The position numbers and the translations under genes are program-made. DNA of 64,000 bases from positions 882,476 to 946,475 of the forward strand of contig NZ_JBEDNQ010000001.1 in NCBI RefSeq assembly GCF_040105385.1, read 5' to 3'. Below are positions 1 through 8,423 of this stretch, in pieces (position 1 is the stretch's first letter; each line of letters begins with the position of its first letter). Below the pieces are notes generated by a model. It saw nothing but the letters and a program-made list of their open reading frames with translations. It was not told the origin of the DNA and searched no databases. The DNA is from Pseudonocardia nematodicida (lineage in GTDB: Bacteria > Actinomycetota > Actinomycetes > Mycobacteriales > Pseudonocardiaceae).

Positions 1-462
1 GTGCTGCGCACCGCGATCGAGAAGGTCGGCGTGAGCCCGCGGGTCGCGAACTTCACGCTGTCGGTCGGGCTGACGATGGGGTCCTACGGCGCGGTCCTGA
101 ACTACACGATCGTCGTGCTGTTCCTGGCGCAGGCGGCCGGGATCGAGCTGTCCGCCGGCCAGATCGTGTTCGGCATGCTGCTGGCGATCATGCTCAACAT
201 GGGCACGATCACCGTGCCCGGCGGCTTCCCGGTGGTGGCGATCTTCCTGGCCACCACGCTCGGGCTGCCGCTCGAGGCCGCCGGGCTGCTGATCGCGGTG
301 GACTGGTTCACCGGCGTGCTGCGGACGTTCCTCAACGTCAACGCCGACACCCTGGTGAGCATGCTCGTCGCGCACCCCGACGACGAGATCGACCGGGACA
401 CCTACGACGGCAGCGGGGTCCCCGCCGAGCACGGCGGCGACCGGGCGGTCGCCACCGGGTGA
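1..462 (+). CDS. Dicarboxylate/amino acid:cation symporter, C-terminal part (gene cut by window edge)
   Basis: The 153 visible residues match the C-terminal end of DAACS-type (GltP/DctA-like) sodium- or proton-coupled carboxylate symporters of the inner membrane. NMGTITVPGG corresponds to the conserved re-entrant loop, and DWFTGVLRTFLNVNAD corresponds to the last transport helix with its substrate/cation-binding Asp and Asn. A hydrophilic acidic tail follows. The reading frame is open to base 1, so the GTG at position 1 is probably internal and the gene begins upstream. It converges on the S9 peptidase gene, with 4 bp between stops. Substrate cannot be told from this fragment. Confidence 0.88.
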   Translation: MLRTAIEKVGVSPRVANFTLSVGLTMGSYGAVLNYTIVVLFLAQAAGIELSAGQIVFGMLLAIMLNMGTITVPGGFPVVAIFLATTLGLPLEAAGLLIAVDWFTGVLRTFLNVNADTLVSMLVAHPDDEIDRDTYDGSGVPAEHGGDRAVATG

Positions 463-466
463 CCCG

Positions 467-2380
467 TCACGACGGCCGCCGGCTCCCGAGGTGCTCGGCG
501 AAGTGTTCCTCGATCGCGCGGAACATCGTCACGAGGTTCTCCGGGTTCTGGAAGCCGTGGCCCTCGTCGTCGGCGACCAGGTACCCGACCGGCACCCCGC
601 GCTCGCGCAGCGAGGCGACGATGTTGTCGGCCTCGGCCCGGACCACCCGGACGTCGTTCGCGCCCTGCACGACCAGCAGCGGCGTCCGGATCCGCTCCAC
701 CATCGTGATCGGGGACCGGCTCAGCATGTCGGCCTCCTGGGCCGGGTCCTCGGGGTCGCCGACGTAGGCGTGCCAGTTCGCGATCAGGCTCGGCCGGACG
801 AACGCCGGCAGCGTGCGCATGAAGTTCGCCAGGTCGGAGATGCCGACGTAATCCACCGCGGCGGCGAAACGCTCGGGGGTGACGGTGACCCCGACCAGGG
901 TCGCGTAGCCGCCGTAGGAACCGCCGAAGATGCCGACCCGGTCCGGGTCGGCGTAGCCCCGGTGCACCGCCCAGTCGACGGCGTCGATCAGGTCGTCGTG
1001 CATCGCACCGGCGAACTCGCCGACCGCCGCGGTGAGGTGCCGGCGCCCGTAGCCCGTCGAGCCCCGGAAGTTGACCTGCAGCACCGCGCAGCCGCGGCTG
1101 GCCAGGAACTGCGCCCGCGGGTGGTAGCCCCACATGTCGTGCGCCCACGGTCCGCCGTGGACGAGCAGCACCAGCGGCAGGTTCTGCGGGACGACGCCCA
1201 CCGGCAGGGTCAGGAACGCGTGCAGTTCCAGCCCGTCCCGGGCCGGGAACCGGACCGCGGTCATCGGGGCAAGCTCCGCGGGGTCGAGGTCGGGGTAGGC
1301 GCGGAACAGCAGCCGGGCGTCACCGGTGGTGTGGTCGTAGAACCAGGTCACCCCCGGCTCGCGGTCGGTGCCGAAGGTGGCGACCCAGCGCCGCTCCGAC
1401 TCGTCGGATGAGACCGAGAGCAGCACCCCGTCGGAGAGCTCGGACAGCCGGGCGAACACCTCCGCGAACTGCGGGTCGAGCACCTCGATCCGGGGCCGGT
1501 CACCCACGAAGCGGGCCGCGATCACCTCACCGGTGCGCCGGCTGGTGAACACCGACGGCGGCAGGTCCGGGCTGATGGCCGACATCGTGCACAGGCTCTG
1601 CCCGTCCACCCCCGCGACGACGGTCTCCTCCCCCGTCGTCCCATCGATCCGGACCAGCCGCAGGTCGTCGGAATCCTGGTAGGCGCCGATCAGGAAGCCC
1701 TTGCCGTCCGGGGTCACCCGCATCGGTGGAGCACCCATCGGGTACTCCGGGCCGCCCAGCCGGCGCAGGTGGCGCATCCGCCCGGTCTCGACGTCGACGG
1801 CGGAGAAGTCGTAGACGCCGTCCTCGGCCAGCTCCACGTAGTACTGCGACGCGCTGTCCGGGCCGACCAGGAACGAGCCCCGCGGGCTCGGGGACTCCAG
1901 CAGCGGGGTCGTCGCCCCGGTCGCGACGTCGATCCGGAACACATCCATGTACAGCGGCCGGCGGTTCATCGTGACGAACACGGTCCCCGGTACGTCGGTG
2001 GCCGGCCGCACGTCCACCACCCGCGACCCCGGTTCCATCGGCGTGAGGTCGACGGCGGGGCGGTCCGGTGCCTCCAGATCGACCCGGTGCAGGTGCCAGT
2101 CCTCGTTGCCGTCGGTGTCCTGCCGGTACAGCAGCCAGCGCGGGTCGTCGGTCCAGTGGTAGCCGGCGACGCCACGGCGGGTGTCGTGGGTGACCGGCAC
2201 GGCGTCGTCATGGGTCCGGTCGACGCCGCGGACCCAGACGTTGCGCCGGCCGCGGTGCGGGGCGAGGTAGGCGAGCCGCGTCCCGTCCGGCGAGACCGAC
2301 GCCCCGGCGAACGACGGGTCCGCGAAGAACTCCTCGACGTCGATCAGCCGTGGACGGGGGTGCTGGGCGCTGGTGGTCAC
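467..2380 (-). CDS. S9 family (prolyl oligopeptidase-like) serine peptidase, copy A
   Basis: A 637-residue protein with an N-terminal beta-propeller-like half (SPDGTRLAYLAP near residue 30) and a C-terminal alpha/beta hydrolase half. The catalytic triad can be read as Ser488 in GGSYGG, Asp576 in GANDVRV and His608 in EGHGF. Such acylaminoacyl/oligopeptidase enzymes cleave short peptides. No signal peptide is visible, so it is probably cytoplasmic. It starts at GTG 2380. It is a close paralogue of the protein at 4471-6381, which lies in mirror orientation with the triad at identical numbers. A MerR-style promoter/operator (2420-2450) lies about 40 bp upstream. Substrate is unknown. Confidence 0.95.
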   Translation of the reverse strand: MTTSAQHPRPRLIDVEEFFADPSFAGASVSPDGTRLAYLAPHRGRRNVWVRGVDRTHDDAVPVTHDTRRGVAGYHWTDDPRWLLYRQDTDGNEDWHLHRVDLEAPDRPAVDLTPMEPGSRVVDVRPATDVPGTVFVTMNRRPLYMDVFRIDVATGATTPLLESPSPRGSFLVGPDSASQYYVELAEDGVYDFSAVDVETGRMRHLRRLGGPEYPMGAPPMRVTPDGKGFLIGAYQDSDDLRLVRIDGTTGEETVVAGVDGQSLCTMSAISPDLPPSVFTSRRTGEVIAARFVGDRPRIEVLDPQFAEVFARLSELSDGVLLSVSSDESERRWVATFGTDREPGVTWFYDHTTGDARLLFRAYPDLDPAELAPMTAVRFPARDGLELHAFLTLPVGVVPQNLPLVLLVHGGPWAHDMWGYHPRAQFLASRGCAVLQVNFRGSTGYGRRHLTAAVGEFAGAMHDDLIDAVDWAVHRGYADPDRVGIFGGSYGGYATLVGVTVTPERFAAAVDYVGISDLANFMRTLPAFVRPSLIANWHAYVGDPEDPAQEADMLSRSPITMVERIRTPLLVVQGANDVRVVRAEADNIVASLRERGVPVGYLVADDEGHGFQNPENLVTMFRAIEEHFAEHLGSRRPS

Positions 2381-2419
2381 GGGTCGCTCCGCTCGGTCGG
2401 TCCGCTGCTGTCACCGGCC

Positions 2420-2450
2420 ACCGGACACCGTGCCGTCGCGGCACGGTCAA
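2420..2450 (-). promoter_or_regulatory. MerR-style promoter/operator, site A
   Basis: On the minus strand: TTGACC (2450-2445), a 19-bp spacer holding the palindrome GTGCCGCGACGGCAC (2444-2430), then TCCGGT. An overlong 19-bp spacer centred on a palindrome is the signature of MerR-family activated promoters. The same arrangement recurs at 4391 and 29410. It should drive the S9 peptidase gene starting at 2380. Confidence 0.6.
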
Positions 2451-2472
2451 GCCTGGTCCGGGCCCCGTGCCG

Positions 2473-4296
2473 TCACGGACGGCGGCCGTCGTCGATCCAG
2501 CGGGCGAACACCGCGACGCGGTCCTCGGGCCACGGCCCGTCGCACGGCATCGAGCCGTCGCGCAGCCGGCCCAGGATCTCGTCGGCGTGCTCGGCGACGT
2601 CGTCGCACTCCCACAGGTCGAACACGAACCGCATCGACCCGCGGTCCCGGGGCCGGAACAGGCCCCGCACGTGGGCGGCGAAGCCGACCGGCTCGTCGTC
2701 GGCGGGCGTGCTCACCTCCGGCACGTCCTGCGGCTCCGCACCGGGCAGCGCGCTCGGCCGGGCCGCCGGGGTCGCGTCGCACACCCACCACCAGCGCGGG
2801 ACCGGCATGCCCTCCGGCGGCGCCGCGCCCTCGGTGCTGTTCTCGACGGCGATCCGGGTGCCCCACTCCAGGTAGCCGGCGAACGCGGCACGGAACTCCG
2901 GGTCCGACGGCAGCCCGGCCTCGTCGGCGCTGCGCACCAGCAGCGTGATCCACCGGGACCGCTGGGCCTCGGTGAGGTGCTTGCCAATGTGCTGGGAGAT
3001 CATCCGTGCGTAGCCGCCGTAGCGCTGCGAGTACAGCTCGGGCCCGCCGAAGACCTCGGACAGCCAGGACGCGACCCGCTCGGGGTGGTCCGGCTCCATC
3101 CGCGCGAACAGCGGGGCCAGCAGGTCGTCGTCGGCGACGTGGCGCTCGTAGAACAGCCGGGTCGTGCGCAGCAGCGCCGGGTAGCCCCCGGCCCAGGCGA
3201 ACAGCGTCGGGTCGTCGCCGGGCACGGGGTCGTGGAAGTCTGCGTGCCAGTGCGCCCCGCTGCAGAACGGCTTGTTCGTCGAGTGCCCGCAGCGGCACAG
3301 GCTGGCGTGCTCGGGCGAGTACCCGACCGGCCGCGGCTCCGGCCGGCCCTCGGCGTCGACGACGGCGATGCCGCCGGTGAGCCGGTACGGCCCGTCCCTC
3401 GACACCTCGATCGACGGTTCGCGGTCGGAGTCCACGAGCGCGGCCGCCCGGCGGCCCTCCAGCATCGCGCCCAGCGCGCCGGACGGGCAGGCCTGCACGG
3501 CGCGCAGGATATCGTCGGCCCGGCCACCGGCGGGCGCGACGAACGGCTCCTCGCCGGCCCGGAACACGGTGGGCAGGCCGTCGGTGCACCGCGCCGAGTG
3601 CGCGCACAGGCCCCGGTTGTCGGTGATCTCGAACTGGCGCGCCGGGTAGGTGTCGAGCCGGTCCGGGACCCGGTCGTCCCGCGTGGCGCCGGAGAAGCCG
3701 GTGTCGGCGTGGCTGCCGTCGCACCAGGGCTTGGCGGCGGACGCGCCGCAGCGGCACAGCGCGACGACCGGCGGCGGGTCCAGCCGCTGACCCAGCCAGT
3801 CGACCATCGCGGTGACGCCGGGGCCCGCAGCGAGATACGGGCCGTCGTGGGAGACGGTGACCCGGCCGGCCGGAACGGCGGCGAGCACATCCAGCGCGGC
3901 GAGGAGCCGCGCCCGGCGCGCGGAGGAGTCGTCGCCCGTGGCGGTGCTCGCGTCCGTGAGCGTGAGCAGGCGCAGCGCGCCGGCGCAGGCCTCCAGCACC
4001 TCGGGTCGTGCGTCCCGGGCGGCGGCCTCGGCCAGCTCCACGGCGAGGTCGAGACACATCCCGGCAGCCTCGGCGCTCCCGACCATCCGCCGCTGCTCCG
4101 GAACCTCCGGCACGTCGAGCCGCGCGGCGTCGACCACACCGCCGCCGACCAGGGGGCGCACCACCGTCCGCTCCAGCCACGCCGACCACGACGTCGCCCG
4201 CTCGTCGCCCGACGCGCTCCACGCCCGCATCCGGGCTCGGACCCTGCGCAGCACCGACGCCACCGCGGCGTCGGCGGCCTCGGTCACCGGACTCAT
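2473..4296 (-). CDS. CDGSH / ferredoxin-like / CDGSH / truncated-globin fusion protein
   Basis: A 607-residue multidomain protein. Residues 1-150 are an uncharacterised helical region. Residues 181-196 are a CDGSH-type 2Fe-2S motif (CRCGASAAKPWCDGSH). Residues 220-275 resemble the divergent 4Fe-4S mono-cluster domain (Cys231, Cys237, Cys270). Residues 334-349 are a second CDGSH-like motif (CRCGHSTNKPFCSGAH, with Cys-Ser in place of Cys-Asp). From about 365 to 490 the sequence looks like a group II truncated haemoglobin, ending in a Trp-rich tail. A redox, NO or oxygen-related electron-transfer role is an inference. ATG 4296 has GGGGGAG upstream. The very long open frame extending past 4296 is only antisense to the neighbouring peptidase. 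Confidence 0.85.
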   Translation of the reverse strand: MSPVTEAADAAVASVLRRVRARMRAWSASGDERATSWSAWLERTVVRPLVGGGVVDAARLDVPEVPEQRRMVGSAEAAGMCLDLAVELAEAAARDARPEVLEACAGALRLLTLTDASTATGDDSSARRARLLAALDVLAAVPAGRVTVSHDGPYLAAGPGVTAMVDWLGQRLDPPPVVALCRCGASAAKPWCDGSHADTGFSGATRDDRVPDRLDTYPARQFEITDNRGLCAHSARCTDGLPTVFRAGEEPFVAPAGGRADDILRAVQACPSGALGAMLEGRRAAALVDSDREPSIEVSRDGPYRLTGGIAVVDAEGRPEPRPVGYSPEHASLCRCGHSTNKPFCSGAHWHADFHDPVPGDDPTLFAWAGGYPALLRTTRLFYERHVADDDLLAPLFARMEPDHPERVASWLSEVFGGPELYSQRYGGYARMISQHIGKHLTEAQRSRWITLLVRSADEAGLPSDPEFRAAFAGYLEWGTRIAVENSTEGAAPPEGMPVPRWWWVCDATPAARPSALPGAEPQDVPEVSTPADDEPVGFAAHVRGLFRPRDRGSMRFVFDLWECDDVAEHADEILGRLRDGSMPCDGPWPEDRVAVFARWIDDGRRP

Positions 4297-4309
4297 GGCT
4301 CCCCCTGGG

Positions 4310-4340
4310 GGCTCCAGATCGTTGCGTCGCAACACTGTAA
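4310..4340 (-). promoter_or_regulatory. Palindromic operator upstream of the Fe-S/globin gene
   Basis: GTTGCGTCGCAAC (4321-4333) is a perfect 13-bp palindrome. On the minus strand TTACAG (4340-4335) could serve as a -35 element, with the palindrome between it and the start at 4296. The -10 element is not clear. It looks like a TetR- or MerR-type operator. The binding protein is unknown. Confidence 0.4.
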
Positions 4341-4390
4341 GGGTGGGGGCGACGGCCCGCCCGGCGATCGGCCCGTCGCGCTCGAGCAGC

Positions 4391-4421
4391 TTGAGCATGC
4401 CGCGACGGCATGGTGTCGGAT
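4391..4421 (+). promoter_or_regulatory. MerR-style promoter/operator, site B
   Basis: TTGAGC (4391-4396), a 19-bp spacer with the perfect palindrome ATGCCGCGACGGCAT (4397-4411), then TCGGAT (4416-4421). This is the same architecture as site A, placed upstream of the second S9 peptidase (start 4471). Confidence 0.6.
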
Positions 4422-4470
4422 CGTGGTCAGTCGTCCGATGCAGCACCGAACCTCGTGAGCGGAGAACAGC

Positions 4471-6381
4471 GTGACCACGACCGACCGTCCGACCGGCCCG
4501 CGGCCGGCCCGGATCGACGCCGAGACCTTCTTCGCCGACCGGGACTTCGCCTTCCCGAGCATCTCCCCCGACGGCACCCGGCTCGCCTACCTCGCCCCGC
4601 ACCAGGGGCGGCGCAACGTCTGGATCCGGGGCATCGACCAGACCCACGACGACGCCGTCCCGGTCACCCACGACACCCGCCGCGGCATCACCAGCTACTA
4701 CTGGATCGACGACCCGCGCTGGCTGCTCTACCTGCAGGACACCGACGGCAACGAGGACTGGCACCTGCACCGCGTCGATCTCCGGAACCCCGAGGCACCG
4801 GCCGTCGACCTCACCCCGTTCGAGCCCGGCTCCCGGGTGTTCGCCGTCGACCCGGAGACCACGGTGCCCGGCACCGTCCTCGCGTGGATGAACCCGCGCC
4901 CGCTCTACGTCGACGTGTTCCGGATCGACGTCGCGACCGGGAAGACCACAGCCCTGGTGGAACGGACCGACCCGGCCGAGACCTTCCTCGTCGACCGGAC
5001 CGGCCGGGCGTCCTGGTTCATGGCGCAGGACGCCGAGGGCACCCACGAGATCTCCGCCGCCGATCCGGACACCGGAACGCGGCGCGTCGTGCACCGCGCC
5101 GGCGGCCCGGAGCACCCGATGGGTGTGTTCGTGTTCCCCGAACCGGACGGCAGCGGTGTGCTGATCGGCGACTACCAGTCCTCCGACGACCTGCGGCTGC
5201 TCCGCGTCGACCGGGCCACCGGCGCGCAGACCGTCGTCGCCGCCGTCGACGGGCACAGCCTCGACACCGCGAGCTCGGCCTCGGACACGCTGCCGCCGAG
5301 CGTGTTCACCAGCCGTCGCACCGGCGAGGTCGTCGCCGCCCGCTTCACCGGCGACCGGCCCCGGATCGTGCCGCTCGACCCGCACTTCGCCGAGGTCCAG
5401 ACCGCACTGGAGAAGCTCTCCGACGGCGTCCTCGGCTGGGTGGGCTCCGATGTGGACGAGCAGCGCTGGGTGGTGACCTTCGTCCACGACCGGGAGCCGG
5501 GCACGACCTGGTTCTACGACCACTCGACCGGCGAGGCCCGCCTGCTGTACCGCCGCGACACACCGGATCCGGCGGACCTCGCGCCGATGATCCCGGTCGG
5601 GTTCCCGGCCCGCGACGGCCTGCCGCTGCACGGCTTCCTGACCCTGCCCGTCGGCGTCGCTCCCGAGAACCTGCCGCTGGTGCTGCTGGTCCACGGTGGA
5701 CCGTGGATGCACGACTCCTGGGGTTACAACGCGGCCGTGCAGTTCCTGGCCAACCGCGGCCACGCGGTGCTGCAGGTCAACTTCCGCGGCTCCACCGGCT
5801 ACGGGCGCCGGCACCTCACCGCCGCGATCGGCGAGTTCGCCGGCGCAATGCACGACGACCTGATCGACGCCGTCGACTGGGCCGTCGCCCGGGGCTACGC
5901 CGACCCGGAGCGGCTGGCGATCGTCGGCGGGTCGTACGGCGGCTACGCCGCACTCGTCGGCGTCACCGTGACACCGGAGAAGTTCGCCGCGGCGGTGGAC
6001 TTCGTCGGGATCTCCGACCTGGCCAACTTCCTGGCCTCGCTACCGCCGTTCGTCCGGGCGAACATGACCAACAACTGGATCCGCTACGTCGGTGACCCCG
6101 ACGACCCCGCGCAGCTCGAGGACATGCGGCGCCGGTCCCCGATCACCATGATCGAGAAGATCCGCACGCCGCTGCTCGTCGCGCAGGGCGCCAACGACGT
6201 CCGTGTGGTGCAGGCCGAGTCGGACAACATCGTCGCGCCGCTGCGGGAGCGCGGGGTGCCGGTCGAGTACATCGTCGCCGAGGACGAGGGGCACGGCTTC
6301 GAGAACCCGGAGAACATGATCATGTTGTTCGAGGCGATCGAGCGGCACCTCGCCGAGCACCTCGGCGGCGCCACCGGCTGA
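4471..6381 (+). CDS. S9 family (prolyl oligopeptidase-like) serine peptidase, copy B
   Basis: A 636-residue paralogue of the peptidase at 467-2380, alignable without gaps over most of its length. It has the same triad numbering: Ser488 (GGSYGG), Asp576 (GANDVRV) and His608 (EGHGF). The N-terminal half is propeller-like and the C-terminal half is an alpha/beta hydrolase. There is no signal peptide. It starts at GTG 4471, about 50 bp after operator site B. The two copies face away from the Fe-S/globin gene they enclose, and matching operators suggest joint induction. Peptide substrate is not known. Confidence 0.95.
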   Translation: MTTTDRPTGPRPARIDAETFFADRDFAFPSISPDGTRLAYLAPHQGRRNVWIRGIDQTHDDAVPVTHDTRRGITSYYWIDDPRWLLYLQDTDGNEDWHLHRVDLRNPEAPAVDLTPFEPGSRVFAVDPETTVPGTVLAWMNPRPLYVDVFRIDVATGKTTALVERTDPAETFLVDRTGRASWFMAQDAEGTHEISAADPDTGTRRVVHRAGGPEHPMGVFVFPEPDGSGVLIGDYQSSDDLRLLRVDRATGAQTVVAAVDGHSLDTASSASDTLPPSVFTSRRTGEVVAARFTGDRPRIVPLDPHFAEVQTALEKLSDGVLGWVGSDVDEQRWVVTFVHDREPGTTWFYDHSTGEARLLYRRDTPDPADLAPMIPVGFPARDGLPLHGFLTLPVGVAPENLPLVLLVHGGPWMHDSWGYNAAVQFLANRGHAVLQVNFRGSTGYGRRHLTAAIGEFAGAMHDDLIDAVDWAVARGYADPERLAIVGGSYGGYAALVGVTVTPEKFAAAVDFVGISDLANFLASLPPFVRANMTNNWIRYVGDPDDPAQLEDMRRRSPITMIEKIRTPLLVAQGANDVRVVQAESDNIVAPLRERGVPVEYIVAEDEGHGFENPENMIMLFEAIERHLAEHLGGATG

Positions 6382-6460
6382 TCGCGCGCCGACTCCGGAA
6401 GGCCTGAGCCCCCGCCGTTGTTGCAGGGGACGTCCGGTCCGTCGACCACGAGGTGCCACC

Positions 6461-7462
6461 GTGTCCCAGTCCACTCCCCTGCCGTTGTCGATCCTCGATC
6501 TGGCCGTCGTCGCCCGGGGCGAGACCGTGGGCCAGGCGCTGGAGGCCAGCACGACGCTGGCGCAGCGCGCGGAGGAGTGGGGGTTCCGGCGCATCTGGTA
6601 CGCCGAGCACCACAACATGGGCGTGATCGCCTCGGCCGCGACCAGCGTGCTGATCGCGCACGTCGCCGCGCGCACCGAGCGGATCACCCTCGGGTCGGGC
6701 GGGGTGATGCTGCCCAACCACTCGCCGCTGCAGATCGCCGAGCAGTTCGGCACCCTCGCCGAACTCCACCCCGGCCGGATCGAGCTGGGACTGGGCCGGG
6801 CGCCCGGGACGGACCAGGAGACCGTCCGCGCGCTGCGGCGGGATCCCGCGGCGTCCGAACGCTTCCCGCAGGACGTCCAGGAGCTGCAGGCCTTCCTCGG
6901 GACGACGAGCCTGGTCCCGGGCGTCGACGCCTTCCCGGGGCACGGCACCGCCGTCCCGCTGACGATCCTCGGGTCCTCGCTCTACGGCGCCCGGGTGGCT
7001 GCGGCGCTCGGGCTGCCGTACGGGTTCGCCTCGCACTTCGCCCCGGACGAGCTGGAGCGTGCCGTCGCCCTCTACCGGGCGGAGTTCCGGCCGTCGGCCC
7101 AGCTCGCCGCGCCGCACGTGCTGGCCGGGGTGAACGTCATCGCGGCCGACTCGGACGACGAGGCGCAGGCGCACTTCCGGGAGATGCAGCGCGAGCGGGT
7201 GCGGCTGTTCGCCGGCCGTCGCGGGAGCGCGCTGACCGACGCCGAGGCCGACACGGTGCTCGACGGCCCGGCGGGTGGGCAGATCCGGTCGATGACGCGG
7301 TACAGCGCCGTCGGCACGCCCGCGACCGTCGCGCGCTACCTCGACGACTTCGCCACCCGCGCGGACGCCGACGAGCTGATCGTCGCCGGCGCCGCTCCCG
7401 GCCGGGAGGCCTGGTGGCGCAGCTGGGAACTGCTCGCCACCAAGGTCCAGAACGCCCGCTGA
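6461..7462 (+). CDS. LLM class flavin-dependent oxidoreductase (MsnO8-like)
   Basis: A 333-residue luciferase-like TIM-barrel monooxygenase. Typical features are SILDLA near the N-terminus, FRRIWYAEHHNM (about residues 45-56), GSGGVMLPNHSPLQIAEQFGTL, and ELGLGRAPGTD. This pattern matches the FMN-dependent MsnO8/YhbW-type branch rather than F420-dependent enzymes. The natural substrate cannot be inferred. It starts at GTG 6461 after a 79-bp gap from the S9 peptidase and is followed by a decayed SDR gene on the other strand. Confidence 0.93.
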   Translation: MSQSTPLPLSILDLAVVARGETVGQALEASTTLAQRAEEWGFRRIWYAEHHNMGVIASAATSVLIAHVAARTERITLGSGGVMLPNHSPLQIAEQFGTLAELHPGRIELGLGRAPGTDQETVRALRRDPAASERFPQDVQELQAFLGTTSLVPGVDAFPGHGTAVPLTILGSSLYGARVAAALGLPYGFASHFAPDELERAVALYRAEFRPSAQLAAPHVLAGVNVIAADSDDEAQAHFREMQRERVRLFAGRRGSALTDAEADTVLDGPAGGQIRSMTRYSAVGTPATVARYLDDFATRADADELIVAGAAPGREAWWRSWELLATKVQNAR

Positions 7463-7470
7463 GCCGCTGC

Positions 7471-7770
7471 TGCTGCGCACCTCCGCTCACCAGGAGGTCC
7501 TGACCACTCACCCACGAGGCGAGGTCGCCGGCGAAGTACCGAGCCGCGTCGGCGACGTCCTCGGACCGGCCCATCCGCCCGCTCGGCGAGCGACTCGACG
7601 CCTCGCCCGCGGATCTCGTCGACCGTCCGCGCGGTGTTCGCCTCGTCGCCCGAGTAGTCGACGACGACGTTCGCGCCGAGTGCGGCGTAGCGCGGCGCGG
7701 TCCCCCTCCGGCGGCCGTGATCCGTCCCGTCCGTCCCGCCCGACGACAGCCACGGTCCGGTGATCCCCCT
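7471..7770 (-). pseudogene. Short-chain dehydrogenase (SDR) remnant with large internal deletion and frameshift
   Basis: On the minus strand a degraded Rossmann start (TVAVV then GTDG, split over two frames) leads into AALGANVVVDYSGDEANTAR and TVDEIRGRGVESLAERAD, a normal SDR beta2-alpha region. The frame then jumps to MGRSEDVADAARYFAGDLAS and WVSGQDLLVSGGA, the normal SDR C-terminus. The central catalytic part (NNAG, Ser, YxxxK) is missing, about 150 residues. There is no stop after GGA, and the frame runs into the antisense of the LLM gene. This is a dead gene occupying the gap before the TetR gene. Confidence 0.75.
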
Positions 7771-7778
7771 CAGGAATC

Positions 7779-7813
7779 TGGTCACTTCGGACTATCAGTA
7801 CTAGCGTACAGAT
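7779..7813 (+). promoter_or_regulatory. Leaderless promoter with probable TetR autoregulatory operator
   Basis: The inverted repeat ATCAGTAC-TAGC-GTACAGAT (7794-7813; arms match 7 of 8) ends one base before the GTG start at 7815. TAGCGT (7802-7807) can act as a -10 element placing transcription at the start codon. The operator would cover the -10 element, as expected for autorepression. Confidence 0.5.
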
Positions 7814-7814
7814 T

Positions 7815-8423
7815 GTGGATGGCCGCCGTGCCCGCAGCGCACGAACCCGTACCGCCCTGCTCGATGCCGCTATCGAGATCATCTGCACCCAAGGCGTCGC
7901 CGCCGTGACCCAGCGCGCGGTCGCGGCGAAGGCGGGCACGTCCCTGGCCTCGACGACGTACCACTTCCGCACCGCCGACGACCTGCTCGTCGCCGCCTTC
8001 GAGCTGACGAGCACCCGGACGATCGCCGACATGCGCCGGACCGGCCGCGAGGCGGTCGAGAACGGGATGGGGATCGTCGACGCCGCCATGGCCGTCGTCG
8101 CGCGCGCCCCCTACGGCGACCGCCTGCCACCGGACGGGGTCGTCCAGCTGACGCTGTCCGCGATCCACAACCCGCGGCTGCGCCCGATCGCCGAGGCGTT
8201 CATCGAGGAGCTGGCCGCCCTGTTCACGCCGCGGGTCGCCTCCCCGGACACCGCACGGACCCTCGCCCGCTCGCTCGCCGGGCTGATCCTGCACGAGATG
8301 GCGCGCGGCGCCGGGACACCCACCGACACCATGCGCGCCGACGTCACGCGCCTCTTCGAGGCCTTCGGCGTGATCGACGACCGGACCGACACAGCACACC
8401 ACGAGACGCGGGAGCACAAATGA
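7815..8423 (+). CDS. TetR/AcrR family transcriptional regulator
   Basis: A 202-residue protein. The N-terminal TetR helix-turn-helix covers about residues 8-55 (ALLDAAIEIICTQGVAAVTQ, then TTYHFRTADDLL). A helical ligand-binding domain follows. GTG 7815 directly follows a palindrome that looks like its own operator. Its stop overlaps the ATG of the next gene (ATGA), so it is co-transcribed with the MpaB-type oxygenase and probably the SDR. It likely represses this short operon in response to a lipophilic substrate (inference). Confidence 0.9.
   Translation: MDGRRARSARTRTALLDAAIEIICTQGVAAVTQRAVAAKAGTSLASTTYHFRTADDLLVAAFELTSTRTIADMRRTGREAVENGMGIVDAAMAVVARAPYGDRLPPDGVVQLTLSAIHNPRLRPIAEAFIEELAALFTPRVASPDTARTLARSLAGLILHEMARGAGTPTDTMRADVTRLFEAFGVIDDRTDTAHHETREHK

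Noticed and set aside
2350..4458. A 702-residue plus-strand open frame opposite the Fe-S/globin gene
   Set aside because: Low-complexity Arg/Pro/Ala composition and no recognisable motif; shadow of the true minus-strand gene.
2473..5853. A 1126-residue open frame on the minus strand
   Set aside because: Only the part up to the ATG at 4296 is coding. The rest is antisense to the second S9 peptidase, a common high-GC artefact.
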